Below are positions 1 through 5,427 of a stretch of 7,379 nt of DNA, one piece after another; position 1 is the first letter of the stretch; each line of letters begins with the position of its first letter. Source of the stretch: Treponema sp. (GTDB lineage: Bacteria; Spirochaetota; Spirochaetia; Treponematales; Breznakiellaceae); NCBI GenBank assembly GCA_031278025.1, contig JAITLF010000256.1, forward strand, positions 1 to 7,379, in the 5' to 3' direction. A program made the position numbers and the translations under genes. The notes under the pieces are model-generated. The model did no database searches, had not been told where the DNA came from, and saw only the letters and a program-made list of their open reading frames with translations.

Positions 1-1
1 T

Positions 2-448
2 ACCTCCGGCACCTGGGTGTATCTGACGATAATACTGGACCTGTATGACCGGAAGGTCATTGGGTGGGCCTTGAGCGGCGGCATGGAGAATGAGCACACG
101 GTCATTCCGGCTCTTGAAATGGCGGTCAGAAACCGCGCCGCCTCACCGGGGTTGACATTTCATTCCGACCGTGGCGTACCGTGTTGCTCAAAAGCCTTTC
201 GTGAACTGCGGTGTCCGTCCGTCAGGCAGAGCATAAGTCGCAAGGGGAACTGTTGGGACAACGCCCGCGCCGAATCGTTTTTCAAGACCCTCAAGGGGGA
301 GGTGGAAACGTTTGAGGGAAAACACTCCGCAACGGAAGTCCGGCAGTCGGTGTTCATGTATGTGGAGGCATATTATAACCGGATTCGTATCCATTCGGCA
401 CTTGACTATGTGGCCCCTGACGGGTTTAATGCTGGTGAAGCCGCCTGA
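2..448 (+). CDS. IS3-family transposase OrfB, C-terminal part
   Basis: This is the C-terminal 148 residues of the DDE integrase-type (rve) catalytic domain that cuts and joins the element ends. The frame is open to the left edge, so no start is present. The visible start runs TSGTWVYLTIILDLYDRKVIGW, the usual core following the first catalytic Asp, which is off the window. The second catalytic Asp is in HSDRG (residue 56 of the fragment, bases 167-169). The catalytic Glu is in NARAESFF (residue 91, bases 272-274), preceded by the conserved SRKGNCWDN. The end carries the family signature YYNRIRIHSALDYVAPDGF. Asp and Glu are separated by 34 residues rather than the usual 35, in the stretch around RELRCPSVRQS, which suggests a one-codon loss that may or may not affect activity. 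There is no frameshift in the visible part. Confidence 0.93.
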   Translation, partial: TSGTWVYLTIILDLYDRKVIGWALSGGMENEHTVIPALEMAVRNRAASPGLTFHSDRGVPCCSKAFRELRCPSVRQSISRKGNCWDNARAESFFKTLKGEVETFEGKHSATEVRQSVFMYVEAYYNRIRIHSALDYVAPDGFNAGEAA

Positions 449-450
449 TA

Positions 451-476
451 CTGTCTACCTAAAGGGGTAAAGTCCA
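451..476 (+). repeat. probable right terminal inverted repeat of the IS3 element
   Basis: This short non-coding stretch follows the transposase stop by 2 bases and ends in AGTCCA. On the opposite strand it starts TGGACTTTACCCC, matching the TG...CA form of IS3-family termini. Only one end is in the window, so it is identified from its position and form rather than from a match to a partner repeat. Confidence 0.5.
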
Positions 477-590
477 AAATCAAGAAAAACTAATATAGTT
501 TCTTTATGAAAGCGAAGAAAGAGCGGCTTACACGAAGTCAGCATTCTCCCTTCAAACGCCGCCGTGAACTCCTGCGGGTGCGGCGCACGA
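477..590. other. unassigned junction between IS end and helicase remnant
   Basis: About 115 bases lie between the probable IS end and the point where recognisable helicase sequence stops (after the RRTR motif of the minus-strand gene, near 570-590). If the IS had simply inserted into the helicase gene, this stretch should continue the helicase frame. Instead the minus frame reaches a stop at 538 after an Arg-rich tail. A neighbouring frame stays open through about 477 but shows no motif I recognise. It may be the product of an earlier frameshift, deletion or recombination, or a variable linker in the helicase family. Confidence 0.4.
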
Positions 591-1977
591 GAAACAGGCG
601 CATAAGGCTTGACCAGTCTTCGGAGTATTCGCTTTTTTCAAAGACCGCAAGGGAAGTGTCTTTTACCTGGTGCCGGGCCTCAGACTCCGCCTTGCCGCCG
701 ATTTCTTTTATATAGCGGTCAGGCGACATGCCAAGACCGGCGTCTTCATCAAGGAACAGCCGTAACTGACTGCCCATGTCAAGGTAACTTTTGTTGTAGG
801 GCGTAGCGGTCAAGAGAATTACTTTTGAACCGGCCTGGTACAGGTATTCGCGGATTGCGCGGTAACGGCGGCCGTCGCGGTTGCGGAGATTGTGGCTTTC
901 GTCAATGATGACAATGCGGAAAGGCCGGGTGTGCTTCAACTTGTTCTGCACTTCCCCCAGGGACATTACTTCGGCCCGCAGGCCGTAATCCAGTTTATAA
1001 TCATTCCACATTTCCTGCAAATTGGGCGGGCAGATAATCAAGGTTTGGTAGCCGAAATCGTCTTCAAACATTTTCGCCAGGGCCGTGGCGGTTATGGTTT
1101 TGCCAAGGCCGACCACATCGCCTATCATTACCCCGCCGCGCTTGTGGAGATGCCGGGCGGCCACCTGCACGGCGTTCTGCTGGAAGGGCAGGAGGACTTT
1201 ACGGAACGGTTTGGGCACCGAGAATTCGGCAAGGCCGGCGCGGGCCTCCTGGGAAAGGTGGTAGGCTATTTTCATGTAGACATAGTAGGGCTTGAGGGGA
1301 ATTTCCCGCGCCCAGCTTTCGTCTATTATTTTTGCCAGTTCACCGCTTATGTTAATGCTGTATTGGTCGTCCCAGCGGTTCTGAAACCAGGTTTCAAGTT
1401 TTTGAGCTGAGTCTTTTTCGGTTACGTCAACATTCAATTCGCCCTGTTTTGAAAGGCCGGAAAACGTAAGGTTGCTGCTGCCCAGGTAGCCGATTATGGG
1501 GGAGTTATACTCTTCCCGGTAGGCAAGGTAGAGTTTTGCGTGTAACGGGAAAGCCAAATGGAATTTTACCGCTACCTGCCTGCTTTTTAACTGCCGGGAA
1601 AGTTTTCTAAGGGTGGCTTCGTCCTTGTTATTTGGCCGCCCGATGGTCAACTGCTTACGGAATTCGGCGGCCATTTCTTTTTTCAGTTTGACGGCTTTTT
1701 CGTTGGAAATTTCCTTTTTCTTGAAGGCGTAGTAATCTTCAAGGTCTTCCCTGGGGTGTTTCTGCATACCGATAAGTACACGGGCTTTATAGTTTGCCTC
1801 GTCGTCAAACCGCTCGTCAGGCCGGCCGCCGGGGAGCGCGTCTACGCTTTCGAGCAGCAGGTCCCAGCCCCGCAGGTTGAAATAGCCGATGCAAAAATCG
1901 GCCCGTTTTGCGCCTTTCAGGGTGTTTTTAAGGGCCGTGGCGAGGTTATCGCCCGAAATATTGTCATAAATGGCCAT
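538..1977 (-). CDS. PLD nuclease-SNF2 helicase fusion, truncated after first helicase lobe
   Basis: The frame encodes 479 residues. An N-terminal phospholipase-D-like domain (about 1-220) shows HxK at His146/Lys148 and the GSSN element at 166-169. The position expected for the Asp of a full HKD motif is Tyr. It is followed by the first RecA-like lobe of a SNF2/superfamily-2 ATPase (about 255-400), with Walker A GDVVGLGKT (286-294), DESH box (359-362) and motif III TATPYN (390-395). Homology appears to run to LFLVRRTR (461-468), after which an Arg-rich tail SSRRRLKGEC ends at a stop. Relatives carry a second helicase lobe and are usually about twice this length, so DNA translocation is probably lost. 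The ATG at 1977 is preferred over an ATG at 2058 because MAIYDNISGDNL starts the domain and AAGG lies about 8 bases upstream. Members of this architecture are DNA-processing enzymes, often found in genome-defence or restriction contexts. No such partner genes are visible here. It is best read as a pseudogene remnant broken next to the IS3 element. Confidence 0.82.
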   Translation of the reverse strand: MAIYDNISGDNLATALKNTLKGAKRADFCIGYFNLRGWDLLLESVDALPGGRPDERFDDEANYKARVLIGMQKHPREDLEDYYAFKKKEISNEKAVKLKKEMAAEFRKQLTIGRPNNKDEATLRKLSRQLKSRQVAVKFHLAFPLHAKLYLAYREEYNSPIIGYLGSSNLTFSGLSKQGELNVDVTEKDSAQKLETWFQNRWDDQYSINISGELAKIIDESWAREIPLKPYYVYMKIAYHLSQEARAGLAEFSVPKPFRKVLLPFQQNAVQVAARHLHKRGGVMIGDVVGLGKTITATALAKMFEDDFGYQTLIICPPNLQEMWNDYKLDYGLRAEVMSLGEVQNKLKHTRPFRIVIIDESHNLRNRDGRRYRAIREYLYQAGSKVILLTATPYNKSYLDMGSQLRLFLDEDAGLGMSPDRYIKEIGGKAESEARHQVKDTSLAVFEKSEYSEDWSSLMRLFLVRRTRRSSRRRLKGEC

Positions 1978-1999
1978 TGGATGCCTTATCCATGAGAGG

Positions 2000-2005
2000 A
2001 TGATA
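2000..2005 (-). promoter_or_regulatory. possible -10 box for the nuclease-helicase gene
   Basis: On the minus strand this reads TATCAT, one mismatch from TATAAT, 22 bases before the ATG at 1977. No convincing -35 hexamer stands at 17 bases; a TTGCCG lies 15 bases upstream. It is supported only by consensus likeness and position. Confidence 0.25.
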
Positions 2006-2024
2006 GCAGATTCTTCAAGACGGC

Positions 2025-2042
2025 AAAAGAGGAGGCCTCCTC
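2025..2042 (-). terminator. possible terminator after the SDR operon
   Basis: Bases 2029-2042 form a perfect 14-base palindrome (GAGGAGGCCTCCTC). In RNA from the minus strand it can fold as a 5-bp stem with a GGCC loop, followed directly by four U (plus-strand A at 2025-2028). It lies about 90 bases downstream of the stop of the SDR gene that ends at 2131 and before the helicase gene, where a terminator is expected. The stem and U-tract are short, so it could instead be an operator palindrome. Confidence 0.4.
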
Positions 2043-2130
2043 CGGCGATATGGCGCATGGGCGGCGCGGTTATAGGCGCGTCTAATGTTTTCGCCGATAC
2101 AACATCCTCTTTGAAATACTGTTCTATCGG

Positions 2131-2901
2131 CTAGTACATCATGGCGCCGCCGTCGGCGCGGATGTCCGAGCCGGTCATGAATACGCTGCGCTCATCGGCC
2201 ATAAAGGCGGCCAGGAAGCCCATATCATAGGGCTGGCCTATCCGGCCGCTGAGGAAATTTCCCGGGGGGTAGTTGTAAAAATCCAGCGGCTCCCCGGCGG
2301 GGTCCCGGGCGATGGGCTTTTTGACCGCGCTGGGGGGCACCTGGACCGCCCCGGGGCTCAGGGTATTCACCGTGATGCCGTAGGGCCCCAGGGCCAGGGC
2401 GGCCTCCCGGGTGAGCATCTTACCCCCGCCCTTGGCGGTACAGTAAATGGCGTCAAAACCCGTGGGCCGTTTATCGTGGATAGAAGCGATGTTGATGATC
2501 CTGCCGTAGCGGGCCCGCTTCATATAGGGGGCCGCCTCCTGGATAGCCCGCCAGTAGCCCTTCACATTTACCGCCATCAGCCAGTCGTAGTCGGATTCGG
2601 TGTACTCAAAGAGGAGCTTGTTAAACTGGACTGCGGCGTTGTTCACATGGATGTCGATCCTGCCGAAGTGCTTGAAGGTTTCCACAAAGAGGTTCCGGAT
2701 ACTGTCCCGGTCCCGCATATCGGTCTTAAGGGGGTAAAAATCACCCCCCGCCTCTTTTACCTGGCGGATCGTTTCGTCGGGGGGATCGCGGTGGTAGGTT
2801 TCCGCTACCTTTGCCCCGGCCTGAACCAGGGCCAGGGTAATCCCCTGCCCAATACCCGTGGCCGATCCGGTCACTACCGCTACCCTGCCTTCAAGTCCCA
2901 T
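2131..2901 (-). CDS. short-chain dehydrogenase/reductase (SDR), classical type
   Basis: This 256-residue protein has the usual length of a classical SDR, an NAD(P)-dependent oxidoreductase acting on hydroxyl or keto groups in the cytoplasm. Visible motifs are the Rossmann glycine motif TGSATGIG (11-18), NNAA (87-90), the structural Asn112, catalytic Ser140, and the Tyr153-x3-Lys157 pair. Its C-terminal end, GSDIRADGGAMMY, is like that of glucose 1-dehydrogenase and 3-oxoacyl-ACP reductase relatives. After the second strand the residues are ETYHRD; the basic Arg38 there, without an Asp, would suit NADP, though this is only a hint. It is the second gene of a minus-strand pair: its ATG lies inside the end of the upstream SDR gene (11-base overlap), with a purine-rich GGGGGC about 6 bases before it, implying translational coupling. 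Next to an enolase-superfamily enzyme, a role in oxidising a sugar or a keto-deoxy sugar acid is likely, but the substrate cannot be read from sequence. Confidence 0.93.
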   Translation of the reverse strand: MGLEGRVAVVTGSATGIGQGITLALVQAGAKVAETYHRDPPDETIRQVKEAGGDFYPLKTDMRDRDSIRNLFVETFKHFGRIDIHVNNAAVQFNKLLFEYTESDYDWLMAVNVKGYWRAIQEAAPYMKRARYGRIINIASIHDKRPTGFDAIYCTAKGGGKMLTREAALALGPYGITVNTLSPGAVQVPPSAVKKPIARDPAGEPLDFYNYPPGNFLSGRIGQPYDMGFLAAFMADERSVFMTGSDIRADGGAMMY

Positions 2902-3700
2902 CGTATGCCCCCGGCTGCCAAATTTGTTTTATTTCCTGATCCGTGGCCCGGTCCAGGTTCCGCCGCCGGAGCATATAGGTCAAAAGGAATCCCCCGTCCA
3001 GGCGGAGCTCGCTGCCGTTGGCAAAACCCGAGTCATCGCCGGCAAAGTACAGTACCGCCTCGGCAATATCCCGGACGTTTCCCATCCGCGGGCCGTTGAG
3101 CCGCTCCCGGGCATGCTCGTAAAGGGGGGACAGATCACTGTAAAAATCCTCCCAGCCCCCTTCCATCGGCCCCATCTCTATTACATTGGTCCTGATGTTG
3201 AATTTCCCCATGTCCAGGACCATCTCCCGGGCAAGGTTTTTCAGGCATCCCTTGGCCATGCTGTAGGCAAAGCACGCGCCAAAGGGCTTCTCATCGTGGA
3301 TGGAGCTGACGAACACAAAATTCCCGGAACGCCTTTCCTTCATCGGAGGGCCGGCGGCGGCGGCGTAGAGGTAGGCGCTTTTAATATTCACCCCCATGAT
3401 CCGGTCGTAGGTTTCGTCGTCGCAGTCTTCCAGCGCGGCGGGGATTATTTCGTTATTGTTGAAGATCAGGCTGTCGATGCGGCCGTATTTTTCCAGGACC
3501 TCCCGCACCGCCGTGTCAATGCCGGCCTTGGAAAGGGGGTCCGCCCGGGTAATCAGCCCCGCCCGGGACGGCGCGGCCAGCCCGGCGGGAAACACATTCG
3601 CCGCCACCAGGGCCCCCTCCTCCGCCAGCCGGGCGGCAATCCCCCGCCCCGCCGGGGAAGCTCCGTCGGTAATAAACGCCACCCTGTCTTTCAGTTTCAT
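2891..3700 (-). CDS. divergent SDR-family oxidoreductase with altered cofactor motif
   Basis: This 269-residue protein has an SDR fold. The catalytic triad is present: Ser133 in VSSIHDEKP, Tyr146 and Lys150 in AYSMAK, with Asn105 in GVNIKSAY. It ends in the familiar NGSELRLDGG followed by a 30-residue basic and charged tail. Two normally strict motifs are altered. The TGxxxGxG dinucleotide motif reads TDGASPAG (11-18), so two glycines are Asp12 and Pro16. NNAG reads NNNE (81-84). The stretch between strand 2 and the NNAG strand is also short. The start at 3700 is chosen because MKLKDRVAFIT is the normal SDR beginning and AAGGGGAA lies about 6 bases upstream; the frame stays open further upstream but there runs antisense to the enolase gene. 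It is the first gene of the operon, overlaps the next SDR by 11 bases, and shares with it a SIHDxxP segment at the catalytic Ser. Cofactor binding may be weak or unusual, so a non-canonical or partner role for the second SDR is possible. Confidence 0.88.
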   Translation of the reverse strand: MKLKDRVAFITDGASPAGRGIAARLAEEGALVAANVFPAGLAAPSRAGLITRADPLSKAGIDTAVREVLEKYGRIDSLIFNNNEIIPAALEDCDDETYDRIMGVNIKSAYLYAAAAGPPMKERRSGNFVFVSSIHDEKPFGACFAYSMAKGCLKNLAREMVLDMGKFNIRTNVIEMGPMEGGWEDFYSDLSPLYEHARERLNGPRMGNVRDIAEAVLYFAGDDSGFANGSELRLDGGFLLTYMLRRRNLDRATDQEIKQIWQPGAYDGT

Positions 3701-3725
3701 ATATCTTCCCCTTTTATCATTCCCC

Positions 3726-3770
3726 TTGACCGGCCGCAGCCTTTCTAAAAAAACACCGGTATTATACAAT
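3726..3770. promoter_or_regulatory. divergent promoter region between SDR operon and enolase gene
   Basis: The 90 bases between the two start codons contain a perfect TATAAT on the minus strand (plus-strand 3761-3766), about 60 bases before the SDR start. They also contain a TACAAT on the plus strand (3765-3770), about 20 bases before the enolase start. The two -10 boxes therefore overlap. Neither has a good -35 at 17 bases. A palindromic ACCGGT (3755-3760) and an ACCGGC (3729-3734) spaced 26 bases apart are candidate regulator sites. The layout suggests joint control of the two transcripts by one regulator, which is inference. Confidence 0.4.
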
Positions 3771-3776
3771 ACTGTC

Positions 3777-3782
3777 AGGAGA
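3777..3782 (+). promoter_or_regulatory. ribosome binding site of the enolase-superfamily gene
   Basis: AGGAGA lies 8 bases before the ATG at 3791 and fixes that start, giving the protein an N-terminal leader of about 30 residues before the conserved domain. Confidence 0.7.
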
Positions 3783-3790
3783 ATATAATC

Positions 3791-5197
3791 ATGAATGAAC
3801 CGAATTCGTCGAAGAAATCCGGCAGCGAGTACGAGGAGCTGCTCAACTTTGTAAAGGGCGGCGGCAAACCTTCCAGCCTGAAGATCACCGATATTCGTTT
3901 TACCGACATTGCAGACGCCCCCATGCACTGCACCATTATGAAGGTGTACACCAATCAGGGCATTGTTGGATATGGGGAAGTCCGGGACGGAGCAACCAGG
4001 ACTTACGCCCTTATGCTGAAGAATCTCCTTATTGGGGAAAACCCCTGCAACATCGATAAGATCTTCCGGAAAATCAAGCAGTACGGTTATCACAGCCGCC
4101 AGGGCGGCGGCGTCTGCGGGGTGGAAGTCGCCCTGTGGGATCTGGCGGGCAAGGCCTACGGCGTGCCTGTTTACCAAATGCTGGGCGGCAAATTCCGGGA
4201 CAAGATCCGCTGTTACTGTGATACCGATGTCGAGGGCAGGCATACCGGCAAGGACATGGGGAACGCCCTGAAGGAACGGATGGGCAAGGGCTTTACCTTC
4301 CTCAAGATGGACCTGGGGATCGGCCTTCTCTTTGACATCCCCGGTACTCTTACCGCCCCCCTGGGTTTCCTGGAGGAATTCCGCAACAAGGGCCGGGAGT
4401 ACCATCAGTACCTCCGCAGCAGGAACAAGCTGGATGACAAATTTCACGCCCTGCGGAACGCCGCCTTTGACATTCAAAATGTGGCCCACCCCTTTACGGG
4501 AATTCGCATTACCGAAAAGGGCCTGGACTACCTTGAGCAGTACGTGAAGGAGGTGCGGGAGGTGATCGGCTGGGACATCCCCCTGGCCATTGACCACTTT
4601 GGCCACCTGGGGGTGGAGGACTGCATCAAGCTGGCCCGGCGGATTGAACCGTACAATATCGCCTGGGCGGAGGACATGATCCCCTGGCAGATGACCAGCG
4701 AATATGTCAGACTCCGCAATTCCACCACCACCCCCATCGCCACCGGGGAGGACATTTACCTTAAAGAGGGCTTTAGGCCCCTGCTGGAAGCCGGCGGCGT
4801 CGCGGTGATCCACCCCGATATTCTAAGTTCCGGCGGCATCCTGGAAAACAAGAAAATCGGCGACCTGGCCCAGGAATACGGGGCGGCCATGGCGGTCCAC
4901 ATGGCGGAGACCCCCATCGCCGCCATGGCCTGCGTCCATTCCATCGCCGCCACGGAGAATTTCCTGGTCCTGGAGAACCACTCCGTAGACGTACCCTGGT
5001 GGGATGACCTGGTCAAGGGCCTGCCCAAACCAATCGTGAACAGGGGCTACATTGATGTCCCCGATAAGCCCGGCCTGGGTATTGATGAACTCAACGAAGA
5101 GCTTATCGCCGAACATATTCATCCCCTTATCCCCGGCCAGTGGGAGCCCACGGACGGCTGGAATTACGAGCTGTCCAACAACCGGCTCTGGTCCTAG
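3791..5197 (+). CDS. enolase-superfamily (mandelate racemase subgroup) enzyme, probable sugar-acid dehydratase
   Basis: This 468-residue cytoplasmic enzyme probably abstracts the alpha-proton of a sugar acid and dehydrates it to a 2-keto-3-deoxy acid. A polar leader (1-30) precedes the N-terminal capping domain (31-135; GYGEV at 60-64, EVALWDLAGKA at 112-122). The barrel follows, with Lys172 in LKMDLG, Mg ligands Asp268, Glu294 (WAED) and Glu320 (TGED), and the Asp343/His370 dyad (HPDI, VHMAETP) of the mandelate racemase subgroup. The second Lys of the common KxK motif is Asp174. Lys172 and Asp268 are 96 residues apart, against about 30 in mandelate racemase, so a charged segment of some 65 residues (about 177-240) is inserted in the barrel. 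Length is therefore above the usual 380 to 410. The gene diverges from two SDR genes, a typical partner set for sugar or sugar-acid oxidation. Substrate is unknown, and racemase or epimerase activity is also possible. Confidence 0.9.
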   Translation: MNEPNSSKKSGSEYEELLNFVKGGGKPSSLKITDIRFTDIADAPMHCTIMKVYTNQGIVGYGEVRDGATRTYALMLKNLLIGENPCNIDKIFRKIKQYGYHSRQGGGVCGVEVALWDLAGKAYGVPVYQMLGGKFRDKIRCYCDTDVEGRHTGKDMGNALKERMGKGFTFLKMDLGIGLLFDIPGTLTAPLGFLEEFRNKGREYHQYLRSRNKLDDKFHALRNAAFDIQNVAHPFTGIRITEKGLDYLEQYVKEVREVIGWDIPLAIDHFGHLGVEDCIKLARRIEPYNIAWAEDMIPWQMTSEYVRLRNSTTTPIATGEDIYLKEGFRPLLEAGGVAVIHPDILSSGGILENKKIGDLAQEYGAAMAVHMAETPIAAMACVHSIAATENFLVLENHSVDVPWWDDLVKGLPKPIVNRGYIDVPDKPGLGIDELNEELIAEHIHPLIPGQWEPTDGWNYELSNNRLWS

Positions 5198-5204
5198 GAG
5201 TTTG

Positions 5205-5231
5205 CCGCGTTACCGCGCGGATATTAAATTT
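5205..5231 (+). terminator. possible terminator of the enolase-superfamily gene
   Basis: CCGCG (5205-5209) pairs with CGCGG (5216-5220) around a 6-base loop, followed by ATATTAAATTT. It starts 7 bases after the stop codon. The trailing run is AT-rich but not a clean T tract. The adjacent hairpin TTGCCG...CGGCAA (5230-5255), with an inner GGCC/GGCC stem, may add to it. Confidence 0.35.
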
Positions 5232-5293
5232 GCCGGGGCCGCCGGGCCGCGGCAATCCTGAACCGGCGGGGCGGCAATACGGCGGGGGTCTTC

Positions 5294-5314
5294 TTGCACG
5301 CAAATGATGTGCAA
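5294..5314. promoter_or_regulatory. inverted repeat TTGCAC-N9-GTGCAA, candidate operator
   Basis: Two perfect 6-base arms are separated by 9 bases, with half-site centres about 15 bases apart. It overlaps two direct copies of GCAAATGA (5300-5307 and 5311-5318), 11 bases apart, near one helical turn. It lies about 115 bases before the membrane-protein/sigma-factor operon. A dimeric regulator site is plausible; no known operator is matched with confidence. Confidence 0.35.
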
Positions 5315-5411
5315 ATGAGATTTTGCAACAAAAAGCCCCGGAGGGGTGTCTTAACTGGACGAAACGGGCCCGGACATATAAAGTGACATATTGCGGGGTT
5401 TTGTTTAATAC

Positions 5412-5418
5412 AAAGGAG
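5412..5418 (+). promoter_or_regulatory. ribosome binding site deciding the start at 5428
   Basis: AAAGGAG sits 9 bases before the ATG at 5428. A nearer ATG at 5423 is in another frame and gives only 11 codons, so 5428 is the start used. Confidence 0.7.
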
Positions 5419-5427
5419 CAATATGGT

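Larger units (their letters stand above)
1..476 (+). mobile_element. IS3-family insertion sequence, right-hand part
   Basis: The window begins inside an IS3-family element. Its transposase reading frame ends at 448, and 451-476 reads as the likely right terminal inverted repeat, finishing in the CA dinucleotide typical of IS3-family ends. The reverse complement of that end begins TGGACTTTACCCC. The left end, the OrfA gene and the first part of OrfB lie outside the window, so the matching inverted repeat and the target duplication cannot be checked. The element sits against the 3' end of a truncated minus-strand nuclease-helicase gene, and insertion there is the likely cause of that truncation. 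The right boundary is inferred only from sequence appearance and could be off by some bases. Confidence 0.75.
5198..5427. other. non-coding region with several inverted repeats
   Basis: I see no gene in these 230 bases. They hold a 5-bp GC hairpin with AT-rich tail just after the enolase stop (5205-5220), a longer interrupted GC hairpin (5230-5255), a TTGCAC-N9-GTGCAA inverted repeat (5294-5314) and a CCCC/GGGG stem (5336-5346). The last part before the next gene is AT-richer (around 5376-5425) and probably contains its promoter, but no pair of hexamers stands out at a spacing that leaves room for the ribosome binding site. Confidence 0.55.

Noticed and set aside
892..1410. Open frame of 172 codons on the plus strand inside the helicase gene
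   Set aside because: It is antisense to conserved helicase motifs (Walker A and DESH), has no ribosome binding site, and its sequence has no protein-like motif. It is a shadow of the minus-strand gene.
2858..3748. Open plus-strand frame of 296 codons across the SDR pair
   Set aside because: It runs antisense to two clear SDRs with all their motifs. Long shadow frames are expected in GC-rich DNA, and the translation is Pro/Gly/Arg-rich with no domain.
3701..4813. Upstream extension of the first SDR gene, open to 4813 on the minus strand
   Set aside because: The extension is antisense to the enolase-superfamily gene. The SDR domain begins at the ATG at 3700, which has its own ribosome binding site.
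5331..5350. CCCC/GGGG stem followed on the minus strand by CTTTTTG, like an intrinsic terminator
   Set aside because: The stem is only 4 bp, and no minus-strand gene lies upstream that would need a terminator there.
5323..5427. N-terminal extension of the small membrane protein from a TTG at 5323
   Set aside because: The AAAGGAG site 9 bases before the ATG at 5428 marks a clear start, and the extension is not hydrophobic or otherwise conserved-looking.
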